Source: DYGX01 sp035325905
GTDB taxonomy: Bacteria; Chloroflexota; Anaerolineae; Aggregatilineales; Aggregatilineaceae
Length of the DNA: 54,352 nucleotides
Direction: 5' to 3'
Assembly (NCBI GenBank): GCA_035325905.1
Contig: DAOKYY010000020.1
Span: forward strand, 1 to 54,352
Each line of letters starts with the position of its first letter. Position 1 is the first letter of the stretch. The notes below the pieces were generated by a model that was given only the letters and a program-made list of their open reading frames with translations, ran no database searches and was not told the origin of the DNA. This document shows positions 14,712 to 23,985 of this stretch, piece after piece. A program made the position numbers and the translations under genes.

Positions 14712-16070
14712 CTACCGCGCGACGTGCGCCTCGGCGAACTGGCGCAGCGCGCGCAGACGGTTCGCCGTGTCGGACTGCGCGCTGGCGTCGAGATCGTCGG
14801 CGATGGCGTCCATCAGCTCCAATAGCTCCCCGCCGAACTGCGCGCCCTCGGTCGCGATCAATTCCTGCGCGGCTTCGTCGCTCTCGGCGGACATCATCTT
14901 GTTGATGAAGCGAATCTGCGGCGGGGCGCTCTCGCGCAGGATGCTCAGCACGCGCTCCAGCACCCGCTTGAGGCGCGCGGTCATCTCCAGGTTGTTCTGC
15001 TGCTCGGCGGCCTGGATGTTCGCTTGAAGCACCGCCAGGAACGTGTCGTCGATCTGGTCCAGGCGCGGGCGGATGGCGGCGTCGAGGTCCTCGCTGTTCA
15101 GGATCACGCGCAGCGTGTCGGCGGCGCGCTGGAGCACGGCTTGCGTCTGCTGATCGAGCAGCGCGGTCAGGTTCAATAGCTGGTCGCGCAGGTTCACCAG
15201 GCGATCCCGCTCGGCGCCGTGCGCGGCTTCGATGCGCTCGGTCAGCGCCTGGAAGAAGCCGTAGTCGAACACCGGGCGCATCACGCCGACCAGCGCCTGA
15301 ATGTGCTGCTCGTCCTCGGCGTGCTTCAGCACTAGCTCCATAAACTGCTCGCGCGTCATGTTCTCGCCCAGGGCTTCTAGCTCGGACGAAATATCCTGGA
15401 TGACCTTCTCCTGAGCCTCGGCGGCGGCGATCGCCTCGCGTCCGGCAGCCGTGTTCTCGGCCAGGAAGTTGTAGAGCGCGATTAACCCCTGCGCCATTTC
15501 TTCGCGGCCCGTCTGCGCGGCGTTCTCGGCGGTGATCAGCAGCAACTGGAAGAACTGCGCGTCGATGTGCGCGTCCTGCTCCTGGACCAGGCTCGACCAC
15601 TGCTCCGGCTTCGCCTGGAGGAACATCTCCATCACGCGCAGCTTTTCGCGCTGCGCCTCGCGCATCTCGGCGGTAACGCCGTCCGCTTCGAGAATGGTGT
15701 CGATCATGCCCGGAATGGTCAGCGCCTGGCGCGGCTGGAGCAGGTAGGCGCGGCGCTTTTCGGGCGGAATCTGCTCGGTCAGGCGGCGCACCAGGTCCCC
15801 GGTCACGCGCTCGCGCTCCTGCTGCGTGATGTTCAATTCCATCGGCACGTAGATGATCAACAACTCTTTGTTCGGGTCGTGATAGACCAGCGGCGTGCCG
15901 ATCGCGACCGGATTGCCGCAGTTCGGGCAGGCGAGCGTGTTGACCTGCCCGGACAGAAACCGCTGCTTGGCCTGCGGGTCCTGCCCGACGTCAATGATCT
16001 GTTCGATGATGCCGGAGAAGGTATGCCGGCAGCGCGGACAGGTGATTTGCGTGCGTACCACTTGCGACAT
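14712..16070 (-). CDS. CpXC domain-containing protein
   Basis: A 452-aa soluble protein. The N-terminal CpXC domain has two knuckles, CPRC (residues 11-14) and CPNC (about 48-51), which probably bind zinc, followed by IGTPLVYHDP and IYVPMELN. The rest (about 120-452) is a long acidic helical region with no recognised domain. The start is supported by GAGGAG 8 nt upstream; the upstream sequence repeats CGCTGAGGA twice, giving a second possible ribosome site. The gene converges with pbpA across a decamer array. Function is unknown. Confidence 0.75.
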   Translation of the reverse strand: MSQVVRTQITCPRCRHTFSGIIEQIIDVGQDPQAKQRFLSGQVNTLACPNCGNPVAIGTPLVYHDPNKELLIIYVPMELNITQQERERVTGDLVRRLTEQIPPEKRRAYLLQPRQALTIPGMIDTILEADGVTAEMREAQREKLRVMEMFLQAKPEQWSSLVQEQDAHIDAQFFQLLLITAENAAQTGREEMAQGLIALYNFLAENTAAGREAIAAAEAQEKVIQDISSELEALGENMTREQFMELVLKHAEDEQHIQALVGVMRPVFDYGFFQALTERIEAAHGAERDRLVNLRDQLLNLTALLDQQTQAVLQRAADTLRVILNSEDLDAAIRPRLDQIDDTFLAVLQANIQAAEQQNNLEMTARLKRVLERVLSILRESAPPQIRFINKMMSAESDEAAQELIATEGAQFGGELLELMDAIADDLDASAQSDTANRLRALRQFAEAHVAR

Positions 16071-16214
16071 GCAGACGTCTCCTCAGCGCTGGTCCTCAGC
16101 GTTTTGTATGCGTGGATGATGCCCGGCGCCGCACGGGCGCCTGAGATCGACCCGGCGGAGTGTACCGCAGCGCGCGCTTGCGGTCGAATGAGCCGCGCGG
16201 CCGGGCGCTCGCGC

Positions 16215-17792
16215 TCAGCCGCCGGTCTGGCGCGGCAGGGTGAAATGAAAGGTCGCGCCGCCGTCCGGGTTGTTGCTCGCCCAGATGCGCCCGTTGTGCG
16301 CGGTGATCACGGCGTGGGCGAGGTACAGCCCCAGCCCTGTGCCCTGCGTGTTGCTGGTCAGCGCGTTATCGACGCGGTGGAAGCGCTCGAAGATGCGCTT
16401 GAGCTGGTCGGGCGGCAGGCCCGTGCCCTGGTCGCTGACGGCGATGTGCACCGACTGCGGGTCGTAGGTGCCGCGCACGGTGATCTTGCCGCCTTTGGGC
16501 GAATATTTGATCGCGTTGCTGAGCAGATTGTCGATCACCTGGCGCAGCCGGGCATGATCGCCCGTGATGATCGGGAACCCGTCCTGAAACGACGCGCTCA
16601 GGGTGTGCTTGGCCGTCTGTGTCTGGAACCGCTCGATCGACTGCTGGATCAGCGTCATCAGGTTCACGTCGTCCAGCGTCAGGCGCATCCCCTCGGCCTG
16701 GAGCTTCGAGGCGGCCAGCAGGTTTTCGATCAGCTCGCCCAGCCGGTCGGCCTCTTCCTCGATGACGCGCAGGCCGTTGAGCGTCGTGGTATGGTCCCAG
16801 TTCGCGTCTTCGCGTGACAGCGTGTCGGCATACCCCTTGATCAGCGCGACCGGCGTCTTCAGCTCGTGCGAGATGACCGAGATAAAGGTCGATTTGAGCT
16901 GCTCGGCCTCGCGGAAATGCGTGATGTCGCGCACGTTGGCGATCACGTTTTGCAGCCCGCCACTCGCCCGGCGCAGCGGCGCGTAGGTGATGCCGACGCT
17001 GATCGTCGTGCCGTCGACACGTTCGAGATCGCCCTCGGCGTACAGCGTTTCGGGGAAGTCGGCGTCCGCTTCGCCCGGCCATCCCTGCCCGATCGCTTCG
17101 CGCAGGCTCGGCCCCAGCGTGCGCTGCTTCCAGCGGATGACAACGTCGTGCGGGCGGCCCTGCGCCTGCTCGGCGGGCAGCCCTGTCATCCAGCTCAGGG
17201 CGCGGTTCCACCGCTCGACGACCAGGTTGGCGTCGAGGATCATCACGCCGTCGGCGCTGTGATCGAGGATCGCGGCCAGGCGCTGCCGCTCCTGGTTGGA
17301 AAACTCGTACATGCGCGCGTTGTGCACCGCGATCGCGGCCTGGTCGGCGAAGCTTTGCAGCAGCCGGTAGTCGTTGTCGGTCGGCGTCCCGGCGTAGGCG
17401 CGAAACACAAACAGGATGCCGAGCATGTCGCCCGCCATGACCATCGGCAGCGCGACGATCTGGCGCAGGTTGAAGTCCAGCGCGCGCGCCGCTTTGCGCA
17501 TCCGGCTGTAGGTCGCGCTCATGTCGATCGTGCTTGACGACTCCACATCCAGATCGCGCAGGATGGCGTCGAAGGTGCGCGCGTCTTCGGCTGCGAGGCC
17601 GATCACGGCTCGCACGCGGAAAGCGTCGCCCTCGCGCAGCGCGATCAGCGCGACCTCGCCGGACAGCATCGACGCGGCGGCCTGGAGAATCATCCGCAGC
17701 ACCTCGCCCAGGTCGAGCTGCGAGGTGAGCGCGCGGCTAATGTCTAACAAGTAGTCGCGCTGGCGAACGCGGTAATCCGGCAAGAGAAACAT
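16215..17792 (-). CDS. Cytosolic sensor histidine kinase (GAF-PAS-HisKA-HATPase)
   Basis: A 525-aa kinase without membrane segments. A GAF domain (about 20-165) is followed by a PAS domain (about 170-290), HisKA with phospho-accepting His309 (SHELKTP), and an HATPase domain (about 410-520) with NLLSNAIKYSP, GTGLPPD and GTGLGLYLAH. A GTG at 17810 is in frame, but it overlaps a TACAAT -10 element (17802-17807) and so cannot be in that transcript; ATG 17792 is preferred, leaving almost no leader. The OmpR-type regulator at 19427-20128, on the same strand, is a possible partner, though an aminotransferase gene separates them. Confidence 0.8.
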   Translation of the reverse strand: MFLLPDYRVRQRDYLLDISRALTSQLDLGEVLRMILQAAASMLSGEVALIALREGDAFRVRAVIGLAAEDARTFDAILRDLDVESSSTIDMSATYSRMRKAARALDFNLRQIVALPMVMAGDMLGILFVFRAYAGTPTDNDYRLLQSFADQAAIAVHNARMYEFSNQERQRLAAILDHSADGVMILDANLVVERWNRALSWMTGLPAEQAQGRPHDVVIRWKQRTLGPSLREAIGQGWPGEADADFPETLYAEGDLERVDGTTISVGITYAPLRRASGGLQNVIANVRDITHFREAEQLKSTFISVISHELKTPVALIKGYADTLSREDANWDHTTTLNGLRVIEEEADRLGELIENLLAASKLQAEGMRLTLDDVNLMTLIQQSIERFQTQTAKHTLSASFQDGFPIITGDHARLRQVIDNLLSNAIKYSPKGGKITVRGTYDPQSVHIAVSDQGTGLPPDQLKRIFERFHRVDNALTSNTQGTGLGLYLAHAVITAHNGRIWASNNPDGGATFHFTLPRQTGG

Positions 17793-17801
17793 CGTGACCT
17801 G

Positions 17802-17807
17802 ATTGTA
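17802..17807 (-). promoter_or_regulatory. -10 element of the histidine kinase gene
   Basis: TACAAT on the minus strand ends 9 nt before the ATG at 17792, so transcription should begin about 2-3 nt before the start codon. This supports ATG 17792 over GTG 17810. Confidence 0.45.
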
Positions 17808-17910
17808 CACACCGCCGCGCGCTGCGTCAGCGAACCGCGCCGGTTTTTGCGGAGTTCTAGCGCATTTCTTGCGGAGTTCTTATACGCAAGCTGGGGGCAT
17901 CCCTCGCCGG

Positions 17911-17942
17911 ATAAAAACGAGGGCGCTGCGCCAGCGCCCTCG
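17911..17942 (-). terminator. Strong intrinsic terminator of the aminotransferase gene
   Basis: An 11-bp perfect stem (CGAGGGCGCTG, 17918-17928, with 17932-17942) has a 3-nt loop and is followed on the minus strand by TTTTTAT. It lies about 70 nt after the stop codon, beyond a decamer array. Confidence 0.85.
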
Positions 17943-18010
17943 CTCTGCTTCGAGTGCTCTTTAATTCTGGTGCTTATAGCTGCCTTTCGCTGCTCTTTGC
18001 TGCTTTTCGG
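17943..18010 (-). repeat. CAGCNAAGNN decamer array (site B)
   Basis: Read on the minus strand directly after the aminotransferase stop, the sequence has units CAGCAAAGAG, CAGCGAAAGG, CAGCTATAAG and CACCAGAATT at 10-nt spacing, then degrades into the terminator hairpin. It is a single-sided array with no facing gene. Confidence 0.65.
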
Positions 18011-19345
18011 CTACAGGTAATCTTCCTCGGCACGGGCGATGGCGCGCTCGAACCGCAGGAGGGCCTCGTCGATCGTCGCCGGGTCCACGTTCAGCGGCGG
18101 GATCAAGCGGATCGTGCTGGTGCCGCAGCCCAGGATCAGCAGGCTCTCGTTAAAGGCGTTGTCCACGATGGCGTTGCGTAGCTCGTGCGCGTATTCGCGC
18201 GTCGCGCGATCCTTGACGAACTCGACGCCAAGCATCAGACCCTTGCCGCGCACCTGCCCGATGCTCGGATGGCGTTCCTGGATGTTGCGCAGCTTACCGA
18301 GCATGTACTCGCCCATCGCGGCGGCGTTGTCGATCAGCCCGTTCTTGAGCAGATCGAAGGTCGCGATCCCGGCGGCGCAGCTGACCGGGTTGCCGCCGAA
18401 GGTGCTGGCGTGCGCGCCGGGCGCCCAGGTTTTCATGATCCGCTTGCGGGCGATGACTGCGCCCAGCGGCATCCCGCTGGCGATGCCCTTCGCCGAGCAG
18501 ACGATGTCCGGCTGCACGTCCCAGTGATTGACGCCCCACCATTTGCCGGTGCGGCCCATGCCCGACTGCACTTCGTCAACGATCAGCAGAATCTCGTACT
18601 TGTCGCACAGGCGGCGCAGCGCGGGCAGGAAGCCGTCCGGCGGGACGACGTAGCCGCCTTCGCCCTGGATCGGCTCGACCAGGATACCGGCGACTTCCTT
18701 CGCCGGGACGATGGTCTGGAAAATCTCTTTCTCGATATAATCCACGATCCGCTCGCCATAGTCGGCGAAGCCTGCCTCGTTCAGCAGCGGGCGATAGGGG
18801 TTGGGGTAGGGCACGTGCGTGATGCCCGGCACCAGCGGGAAGAAATCCTCGCGCTGGACGTATTTGCTGGCGGTGAAGCTCAGCGCGCCCATCGTGCGCC
18901 CGTGGAAGCCGCGCAGGAAAGCGATAAAGCGCCCGCGCTCGGTGTAGTAGCGCGCCAGCTTGGCGGCGGCCTCGATCGCCTCAGCCCCACTGTTGCAGAA
19001 GAAGACCATCGCGTCGTCGTCGAACGGCGCGACCGAGGCCAGGCGCTCGGCCATCTCGATTTGCGGCCCGTAGTAGAAGTCGGTGCCCGACATGTGGATG
19101 AACTTCTCGGCCTGGTCCTTGATGGCCTGCACCACGGCGGGGTGCGTGTGCCCGGTGGCCGTGACCGCGATGCCGGTCGTAAAGTCGACGAACTCGTTGC
19201 CGTCGACATCCCACACGCGGGCGCCTTCGCCGCGCTCCATCACCAGCGGATAGCCGCGCGTGTAAGAGGGTGAAATGACAGCGGCGTCGCGTGCGATCAT
19301 GGCCTGGGCGCGGGGGCCGGGCAGAACCCGTTGGATGGCAGTCAT
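18011..19345 (-). CDS. Class III PLP-dependent aminotransferase (acetylornithine/GABA type)
   Basis: A 444-aa fold-type I aminotransferase. Class III features are NSGAEAIEAAAKLARYYT, the FHGRTMGALSFT segment, LIVDEVQSGMGRTG, the PLP lysine in SAKGIASGMPLGA and STFGGNPVSCAA. Enzymes of this group move the omega-amino group of GABA, acetylornithine or related diamines to 2-oxoglutarate; the substrate cannot be set from the sequence. The ATG at 19345 is used because GAGGAG lies 10 nt upstream; an in-frame TTG overlaps that site. No arginine-biosynthesis genes are nearby, so a GABA or catabolic role is at least as likely. Confidence 0.8.
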   Translation of the reverse strand: MTAIQRVLPGPRAQAMIARDAAVISPSYTRGYPLVMERGEGARVWDVDGNEFVDFTTGIAVTATGHTHPAVVQAIKDQAEKFIHMSGTDFYYGPQIEMAERLASVAPFDDDAMVFFCNSGAEAIEAAAKLARYYTERGRFIAFLRGFHGRTMGALSFTASKYVQREDFFPLVPGITHVPYPNPYRPLLNEAGFADYGERIVDYIEKEIFQTIVPAKEVAGILVEPIQGEGGYVVPPDGFLPALRRLCDKYEILLIVDEVQSGMGRTGKWWGVNHWDVQPDIVCSAKGIASGMPLGAVIARKRIMKTWAPGAHASTFGGNPVSCAAGIATFDLLKNGLIDNAAAMGEYMLGKLRNIQERHPSIGQVRGKGLMLGVEFVKDRATREYAHELRNAIVDNAFNESLLILGCGTSTIRLIPPLNVDPATIDEALLRFERAIARAEEDYL

Positions 19346-19373
19346 AGCGTACAATCTCCTCAATGCGAAGGCA

Positions 19374-19407
19374 CAAAAACATCATTTAGCTCGCCGAAGG
19401 CGCGAGC
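19374..19407 (-). terminator. Possible weak terminator after the response regulator gene
   Basis: A 6-bp stem (GCTCGC/GCGAGC, 19389-19407) is followed on the minus strand, after a short spacer, by TTTTTG. The distance between stem and T tract makes it doubtful. Confidence 0.3.
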
Positions 19408-19426
19408 ATGAGACCCGAACACAGCA

Positions 19427-20128
19427 CTAGCGTTGCTGATCGAAGCGGTAGCCGACGCCCAGCTCGTTGATGATGTAAGTCGGCTCTTTCGGGTTCGGCT
19501 CCAGCTTGCGTCGCAGGTGCCAGATATACACGCGCAGATAGTCGATGTCGTCGATGTACTCGAAGCCCCAGGTCTGCTGGAGCAGCTCGCGATAAGGGAC
19601 GATGCGCGGCGACGCCTCGACCAGATGCGCCAATAGATTAAATTCGGTCGGCGTCAGGCGGACCGGATCGCCCTGCACGGTGACGCGGTGATCCTCGAAG
19701 CTGACCGCCAGGTAATCATCGCTGTAGACGATGCCGCGCTTGAGCAGGGTTGGCTCGCTGGCCGCGCGGCGCAGGTTGGCGCGCACCCGCGCCAGCAGCA
19801 CGCCCATCTCGAACGGCTTGATCAGGTAATCGTCCGCGCCGAGGTCCAGCCCCTTGACGATCTCCTCCGGATCGCTCTGGGCCGTCAACATGATGATTGG
19901 CACGTTGCTGACCTCGCGCACCCGCTGGCAGACCGTCCAGCCGTCCATCGCGGGCATGTTCACGTCGAGGACGATCAGGTCCGGGTGGCTGTGGTACATC
20001 TGTCGCAGCCCCTCCTGACCGTCGCCAGCGGTCAAAAGCTGGTAGCCCGCCGTTTGGAGCGAGCTGGCGACAAGCTGGCGCAGAGCCGGGTCATCGTCGA
20101 TGATTAAGATTTTTGCGTGCGAACTCAT
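19427..20128 (-). CDS. OmpR/PhoB-family response regulator
   Basis: A 233-aa two-domain regulator. The receiver domain (about 5-120) has the acidic pocket IIDDD, phospho-acceptor Asp in LIVLDVNMP, Thr in MLTAQS and Lys in LIKPF. The C-terminal winged helix (about 135-230) shows RLTPTEFNLLAHLVE and DYLRVYIWHLRRKLE. The ATG at 20128 begins the receiver directly; upstream frame extends 13 codons. It could pair with the histidine kinase at 16215. Confidence 0.85.
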   Translation of the reverse strand: MSSHAKILIIDDDPALRQLVASSLQTAGYQLLTAGDGQEGLRQMYHSHPDLIVLDVNMPAMDGWTVCQRVREVSNVPIIMLTAQSDPEEIVKGLDLGADDYLIKPFEMGVLLARVRANLRRAASEPTLLKRGIVYSDDYLAVSFEDHRVTVQGDPVRLTPTEFNLLAHLVEASPRIVPYRELLQQTWGFEYIDDIDYLRVYIWHLRRKLEPNPKEPTYIINELGVGYRFDQQR

Positions 20129-20188
20129 GCTGGTTCTTTTCCGTAAGACGGGCGAGTGCACTGTCAAACCGCTGCAAGACGTCTCGCC

Positions 20189-21136
20189 TTAAAGATAGCT
20201 GCCTCCACGTGTTGTGACAAGTGCGGCGGCGCCGATCAGCGCCACGTTGTCGCCCAGCGCCGCCGGAATGATCGGGACGTGCTCGCAGTACGCCTGATCG
20301 AGCACGTACTCGCGCACCGCCGCGCGCATCGGCTCGAACAGCAGATCGCCGGTTTTCGTCACGCCGCCGCCGACGACAATCACCTGCGGGTTGAACAGGT
20401 GCATCATCGTGACCAGCCCCAGCCCGACCAGCCGCCCCGCCTCGGCGATCAGCTCGATTGCCAGCGCGTCGCCGTCGGCGGCGGCCTGCCCGACGACTTT
20501 AGCGGTGATCTCGCGCAGGTCGCTCACCCGCTCGGCGATGATCGAGCGCGCGCCGCTTTGCAGCCGGGCGATCGCCTTGCGCGCGATGGCAGGCCCGGCG
20601 GCTTCCTTCTCCAGCGTCGAGACGCGGTCTCCGACCAGCATGATCATGTGTCCGGCTTCGGCGCCGAGGCCCTGCGCGCCGATCACCAGCCGTCCTTCGT
20701 CGATGATCCCGCTGCCGATGCCCGTGCTAACCGTGACATAGATCACGTGCTTGTAACCCTGCGCCGCGCCGTGCGTCGTCTCGGCCAGCGCCGCGACGTT
20801 GGCGTCGTTGCCGAGGTAGGTCTGGCACTTGAACCGTTCCTCCACGATGGACCGCAGCGGGACGTTGTGCCAGCCGGGCAGGTTCGGCGGCGCGACGATG
20901 ATCCCGGTGCGCGGGTTGATCGGCCCCGGCGCCGATACGCCGATGCCCAGCACGGAGGCGGGGTCGTCCGGCATGACGCGCGCGATCACGTCAAGCATCC
21001 GGGCCAGCACGCGGTCGCGCCCTTCGTGGGCGCGCGTCGGCTCCACCCAGCGGTCGAGCAGATCGAGCGCCGGGGTGAAGCGCGCCGCGCGTACCTGCGT
21101 GCCGCCCAGATCGACGCCGATAATGAATTGATCCAT
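20189..21136 (-). CDS. ROK family sugar kinase lacking the zinc motif
   Basis: A 315-aa ROK protein, probably a glucokinase-like hexose kinase. The phosphate-binding DLGGT (residues 9-13), GNDANVAALAE with the catalytic Asp, VSTGIGSGI and EAGHMIM are present. The CxCGxxGCxE zinc motif that normally follows the EAGH segment is absent; the sequence runs straight to DRVSTLEKEAAG. The ATG at 21136 precedes the fold directly, with GGGAG about 13 nt upstream. It is divergent from mutS. Confidence 0.75.
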   Translation of the reverse strand: MDQFIIGVDLGGTQVRAARFTPALDLLDRWVEPTRAHEGRDRVLARMLDVIARVMPDDPASVLGIGVSAPGPINPRTGIIVAPPNLPGWHNVPLRSIVEERFKCQTYLGNDANVAALAETTHGAAQGYKHVIYVTVSTGIGSGIIDEGRLVIGAQGLGAEAGHMIMLVGDRVSTLEKEAAGPAIARKAIARLQSGARSIIAERVSDLREITAKVVGQAAADGDALAIELIAEAGRLVGLGLVTMMHLFNPQVIVVGGGVTKTGDLLFEPMRAAVREYVLDQAYCEHVPIIPAALGDNVALIGAAALVTTRGGSYL

Positions 21137-21202
21137 GATGATTCGCTGACTCCCTTGCGAATGGGTGCCGCGCGGCTTGTCCGACCGGCGGCGCAGGCGC
21201 GG

Positions 21203-21231
21203 TTGTCGGGGCACTGTCGCCCTGTTAGAAT
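21203..21231 (+). promoter_or_regulatory. Promoter of mutS
   Basis: TTGTCG (21203-21208) and TAGAAT (21226-21231) have a 17-bp spacer, and the -10 is extended by TGT. The leader would be about 115 nt. A second candidate -10, TATAAC at 21314-21319, is closer to the gene. Confidence 0.5.
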
Positions 21232-21354
21232 ACAGCGCACGGCGCCGGGCGGCTGGGACCGGCGCTCGCGGCGCGCTGGCGCGTTCACTGTGTGCCTATC
21301 ACTGTGCGCCCATTATAACGTTAATCCCCTCGCGGGAACGAACAGACGGCGGCC

Positions 21355-23958
21355 ATGTCGAAGCTCACGCCTTCTCGCAAGCAGTATCTGGACTTCAAAA
21401 AGCAGTTCCCCGACGCCATCGTGATGTTCCGCCTCGGCGACTTCTACGAGATGTTCGATCACGACGCCGAGGTCGCCGCGCGCGAGCTGGACCTGGTGCT
21501 GACCGGCCGCCCGGTCGCCAAAGGCGAGCGCGTGCCGATGTGCGGCGTGCCGCACCACGCCGTCGAGGGCTACATCGCGCGGCTGGTCGAAAAGGGCTTT
21601 CACGTCGCGGTGATCGAGCAGGTCGGCAACGAGCCGGTCAACGGGCTGACGCCGCGCGAGGTCTCGCGCGTGATCACGCCGGGGACGGTGATCGAGCCGG
21701 GGATGCTCTCCGACGACCGCCACAGCTACCTGATGGCGCTCGCCCCGGAGCCGGACGCGTCCGGCGCAAGCTGGGCGGCGGTCGGGCTGGCGTTTGTGGA
21801 CATCAGCACCGGCGAGTTCGCGGCCACCGAGCTGACCGGCGAGGGCGCGACGCTGGGCGTGGTCGAGGAGCTGGTGCGGCTGGAGCCGCGCGAGGTGCTG
21901 CTCCCGGCGCGCTGGGCCGAGCGCGGCGTGCGCCTGCCCGAAAGCGCGCACGTCACGCCGCTGCCCGATTACCGCTTCGAGCAGAGCTTCGCGCGGCAGG
22001 CGCTGCTCGATCATTTCGCCATCGCGACGCTCGACGGCTTCGGCGTGCAGGATAAGCCGCTGGCCGTGCGCGCCGCCGGAGCGATCCTGGTCTACTTGCA
22101 GGAAACGCAGCGCAGCACGCTCGGCCACCTGATGACGCTGCACAGCTATTCGACCGCCGGGTTCATGACGCTCGACGCGGCCACGCGCCGCAACCTGGAG
22201 CTGACCGAGACGATCCGCGAGGGGCGCAAGCGCGGCTCTTTGCTGGATGTGCTGGACCGGACCGTGACGCCGATGGGCGGGCGCCTGCTGCGCACCTGGA
22301 TCGGCCAGCCGCTGCTCGACCGCGCGGCGCTGGAAGCCCGGCTCGACGCGGTCGAGGCGCTGCACGGCTCGGCGGCGGCGCGGGCCTCCGTGCGCGCCGC
22401 GCTCAAGCAGGTCAGCGACCTGGAGCGCCTGACCAACCGCCTGCTGCTGGGGCGGGCGGGTCCGCGCGAGCTGCTGGCGCTAGCCGAGGGCCTCGGCGCG
22501 GTGCCGGACCTGCGCGAGACGATCAGCAGCGCGCCCGCGCTGGACGCGCTGCACGACGCGCTCGACCCGTGCGAAGACGTGCGCGCGCTGGTGGCGCAGG
22601 CGCTGGCGGACGATCCGCCCGCGACGCTCAACACGACGGGCGTGATCCGTCCCGGCTTCTCGGCGGAGCTAGACCAGGTCGTGGCGGCGACGCGCGGCGC
22701 GCGCGAGTGGGTCGCGGGGCTGGAGGAAGTCGAGCGCGAGCGCACCGGGATCAAGTCGCTCAAAGTCGGCTACAACAAGGTCTTCGGCTACTACATCGAA
22801 GTCAGCCGCGCCAACGCCGAGCGCGTGCCGGACGACTACATCCGCAAGCAGACGCTGGTCAACGCCGAGCGATACATCACGCCGGAATTGAAGGAGTATG
22901 AGGCGCTGATCCTCAACGCCGAGGAGCAGCTTCTGGAGATCGAGGGGCGGCTGTTCCGCGAGGTCTGCGAGCGCATCGCGCAGCGGGCGGCGGCGCTGCT
23001 GGAGACGGCGCGCGCCATCGCGCACCTCGATGTGTTCGCCTCGCTGGCCGAGGTTGCCGCGCGCGAGAACTACGTTCGCCCCGCGCTGACCGGCGAGGAC
23101 GCGCTGACCATCCGCGACGGGCGACACCCGGTGGTCGAGCGCATGCTGGCCGGAGAGCGGTTTGTGCCGAACGACACGCATTTCGACGCGCACGAGCGCC
23201 TGCACATCATCACCGGGCCGAATATGGCGGGCAAGAGCACGATCATCCGCCAGGTGGCGCTGATCGTGCTGATGGCGCAGATCGGCAGCTTCGTCCCGGC
23301 GCGCGAGGCGTCGATCGGGCTGGCGGACCGCATCTTCACGCGCATCGGCGCGCAAGACGAGATTCACGCCGGGCAATCGACCTTCATGGTCGAGATGGTC
23401 GAATTGGCGCTGATCCTGGCGCACGCCACGCGCCGCAGCCTGCTGATTCTCGACGAGATCGGGCGCGGGACCAGCACCTACGACGGCATGGCGATCGCGC
23501 GGGCGGTGGTCGAGTACCTGCACAACAACCCGCGCCTGGGATCGCGCACGCTGTTCGCGACGCACTACCACGAGCTGACCGAGCTGGCGAACATTTTGCC
23601 CGGCGTGGCGAACTACAACGTTGCGGTCGCGGAAGAGGGCGACGAGGTGGTGTTCCTGCACCGGCTGATGCCCGGCGGCGCGAATCGCTCGTATGGGATT
23701 CACGTCGCGCAGCTGGCCGGGATTCCGAAAGCGGTCATTAACCGCGCCAACGAAATTCTGGAGGAGCTGGAAGAAGCGGGCAGCGATTTCCGCGTCGAGC
23801 GGCGCGCCAAACCGGCCGGGTCGGTGCAGCTGTCGTTCTTCCAGACCGATCCGGATCCGGTCGTCAAGGCGGTGAAGGCGCTGAAGATCGACGAGATGAC
23901 GCCGCTCGACGCGCTGACCAAGCTTTATGAGCTGAAGCGGCTGGTGGACGAAGACTGA
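21355..23958 (+). CDS. mutS: DNA mismatch repair protein MutS
   Basis: An 867-aa, full-length MutS that recognises mismatches and bulges as an ATP-driven clamp. The mismatch-reading Phe-x-Glu is Phe30-Tyr31-Glu32 (FRLGDFYEMF). Walker A is GPNMAGKS with Lys627, Walker B is LLILDEIGRG with Asp700, followed by GTSTYDG and ATHYHELT. The length matches the family. No mutL lies in the window. The gene is followed after 27 bp by a glycosyltransferase gene, an unrelated function in the same direction. Confidence 0.95.
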   Translation: MSKLTPSRKQYLDFKKQFPDAIVMFRLGDFYEMFDHDAEVAARELDLVLTGRPVAKGERVPMCGVPHHAVEGYIARLVEKGFHVAVIEQVGNEPVNGLTPREVSRVITPGTVIEPGMLSDDRHSYLMALAPEPDASGASWAAVGLAFVDISTGEFAATELTGEGATLGVVEELVRLEPREVLLPARWAERGVRLPESAHVTPLPDYRFEQSFARQALLDHFAIATLDGFGVQDKPLAVRAAGAILVYLQETQRSTLGHLMTLHSYSTAGFMTLDAATRRNLELTETIREGRKRGSLLDVLDRTVTPMGGRLLRTWIGQPLLDRAALEARLDAVEALHGSAAARASVRAALKQVSDLERLTNRLLLGRAGPRELLALAEGLGAVPDLRETISSAPALDALHDALDPCEDVRALVAQALADDPPATLNTTGVIRPGFSAELDQVVAATRGAREWVAGLEEVERERTGIKSLKVGYNKVFGYYIEVSRANAERVPDDYIRKQTLVNAERYITPELKEYEALILNAEEQLLEIEGRLFREVCERIAQRAAALLETARAIAHLDVFASLAEVAARENYVRPALTGEDALTIRDGRHPVVERMLAGERFVPNDTHFDAHERLHIITGPNMAGKSTIIRQVALIVLMAQIGSFVPAREASIGLADRIFTRIGAQDEIHAGQSTFMVEMVELALILAHATRRSLLILDEIGRGTSTYDGMAIARAVVEYLHNNPRLGSRTLFATHYHELTELANILPGVANYNVAVAEEGDEVVFLHRLMPGGANRSYGIHVAQLAGIPKAVINRANEILEELEEAGSDFRVERRAKPAGSVQLSFFQTDPDPVVKAVKALKIDEMTPLDALTKLYELKRLVDED

Positions 23959-23985
23959 CGCGGCACAGAATAGAGGGGAATTGTC

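Noticed and set aside
13842..15600. Minus-strand frames that cross the N run
   Set aside because: They are held open only by undefined codons in the 100-N gap and overlap real genes.
17808..17810. GTG start for the histidine kinase
   Set aside because: It lies at the edge of the TACAAT -10 element and would be upstream of the predicted transcript start.
19427..21136. Response regulator and ROK kinase considered as one operon
   Set aside because: They are on the same strand and 60 bp apart, but no shared function or coupling signal is visible; the link was left out of the gene entries.
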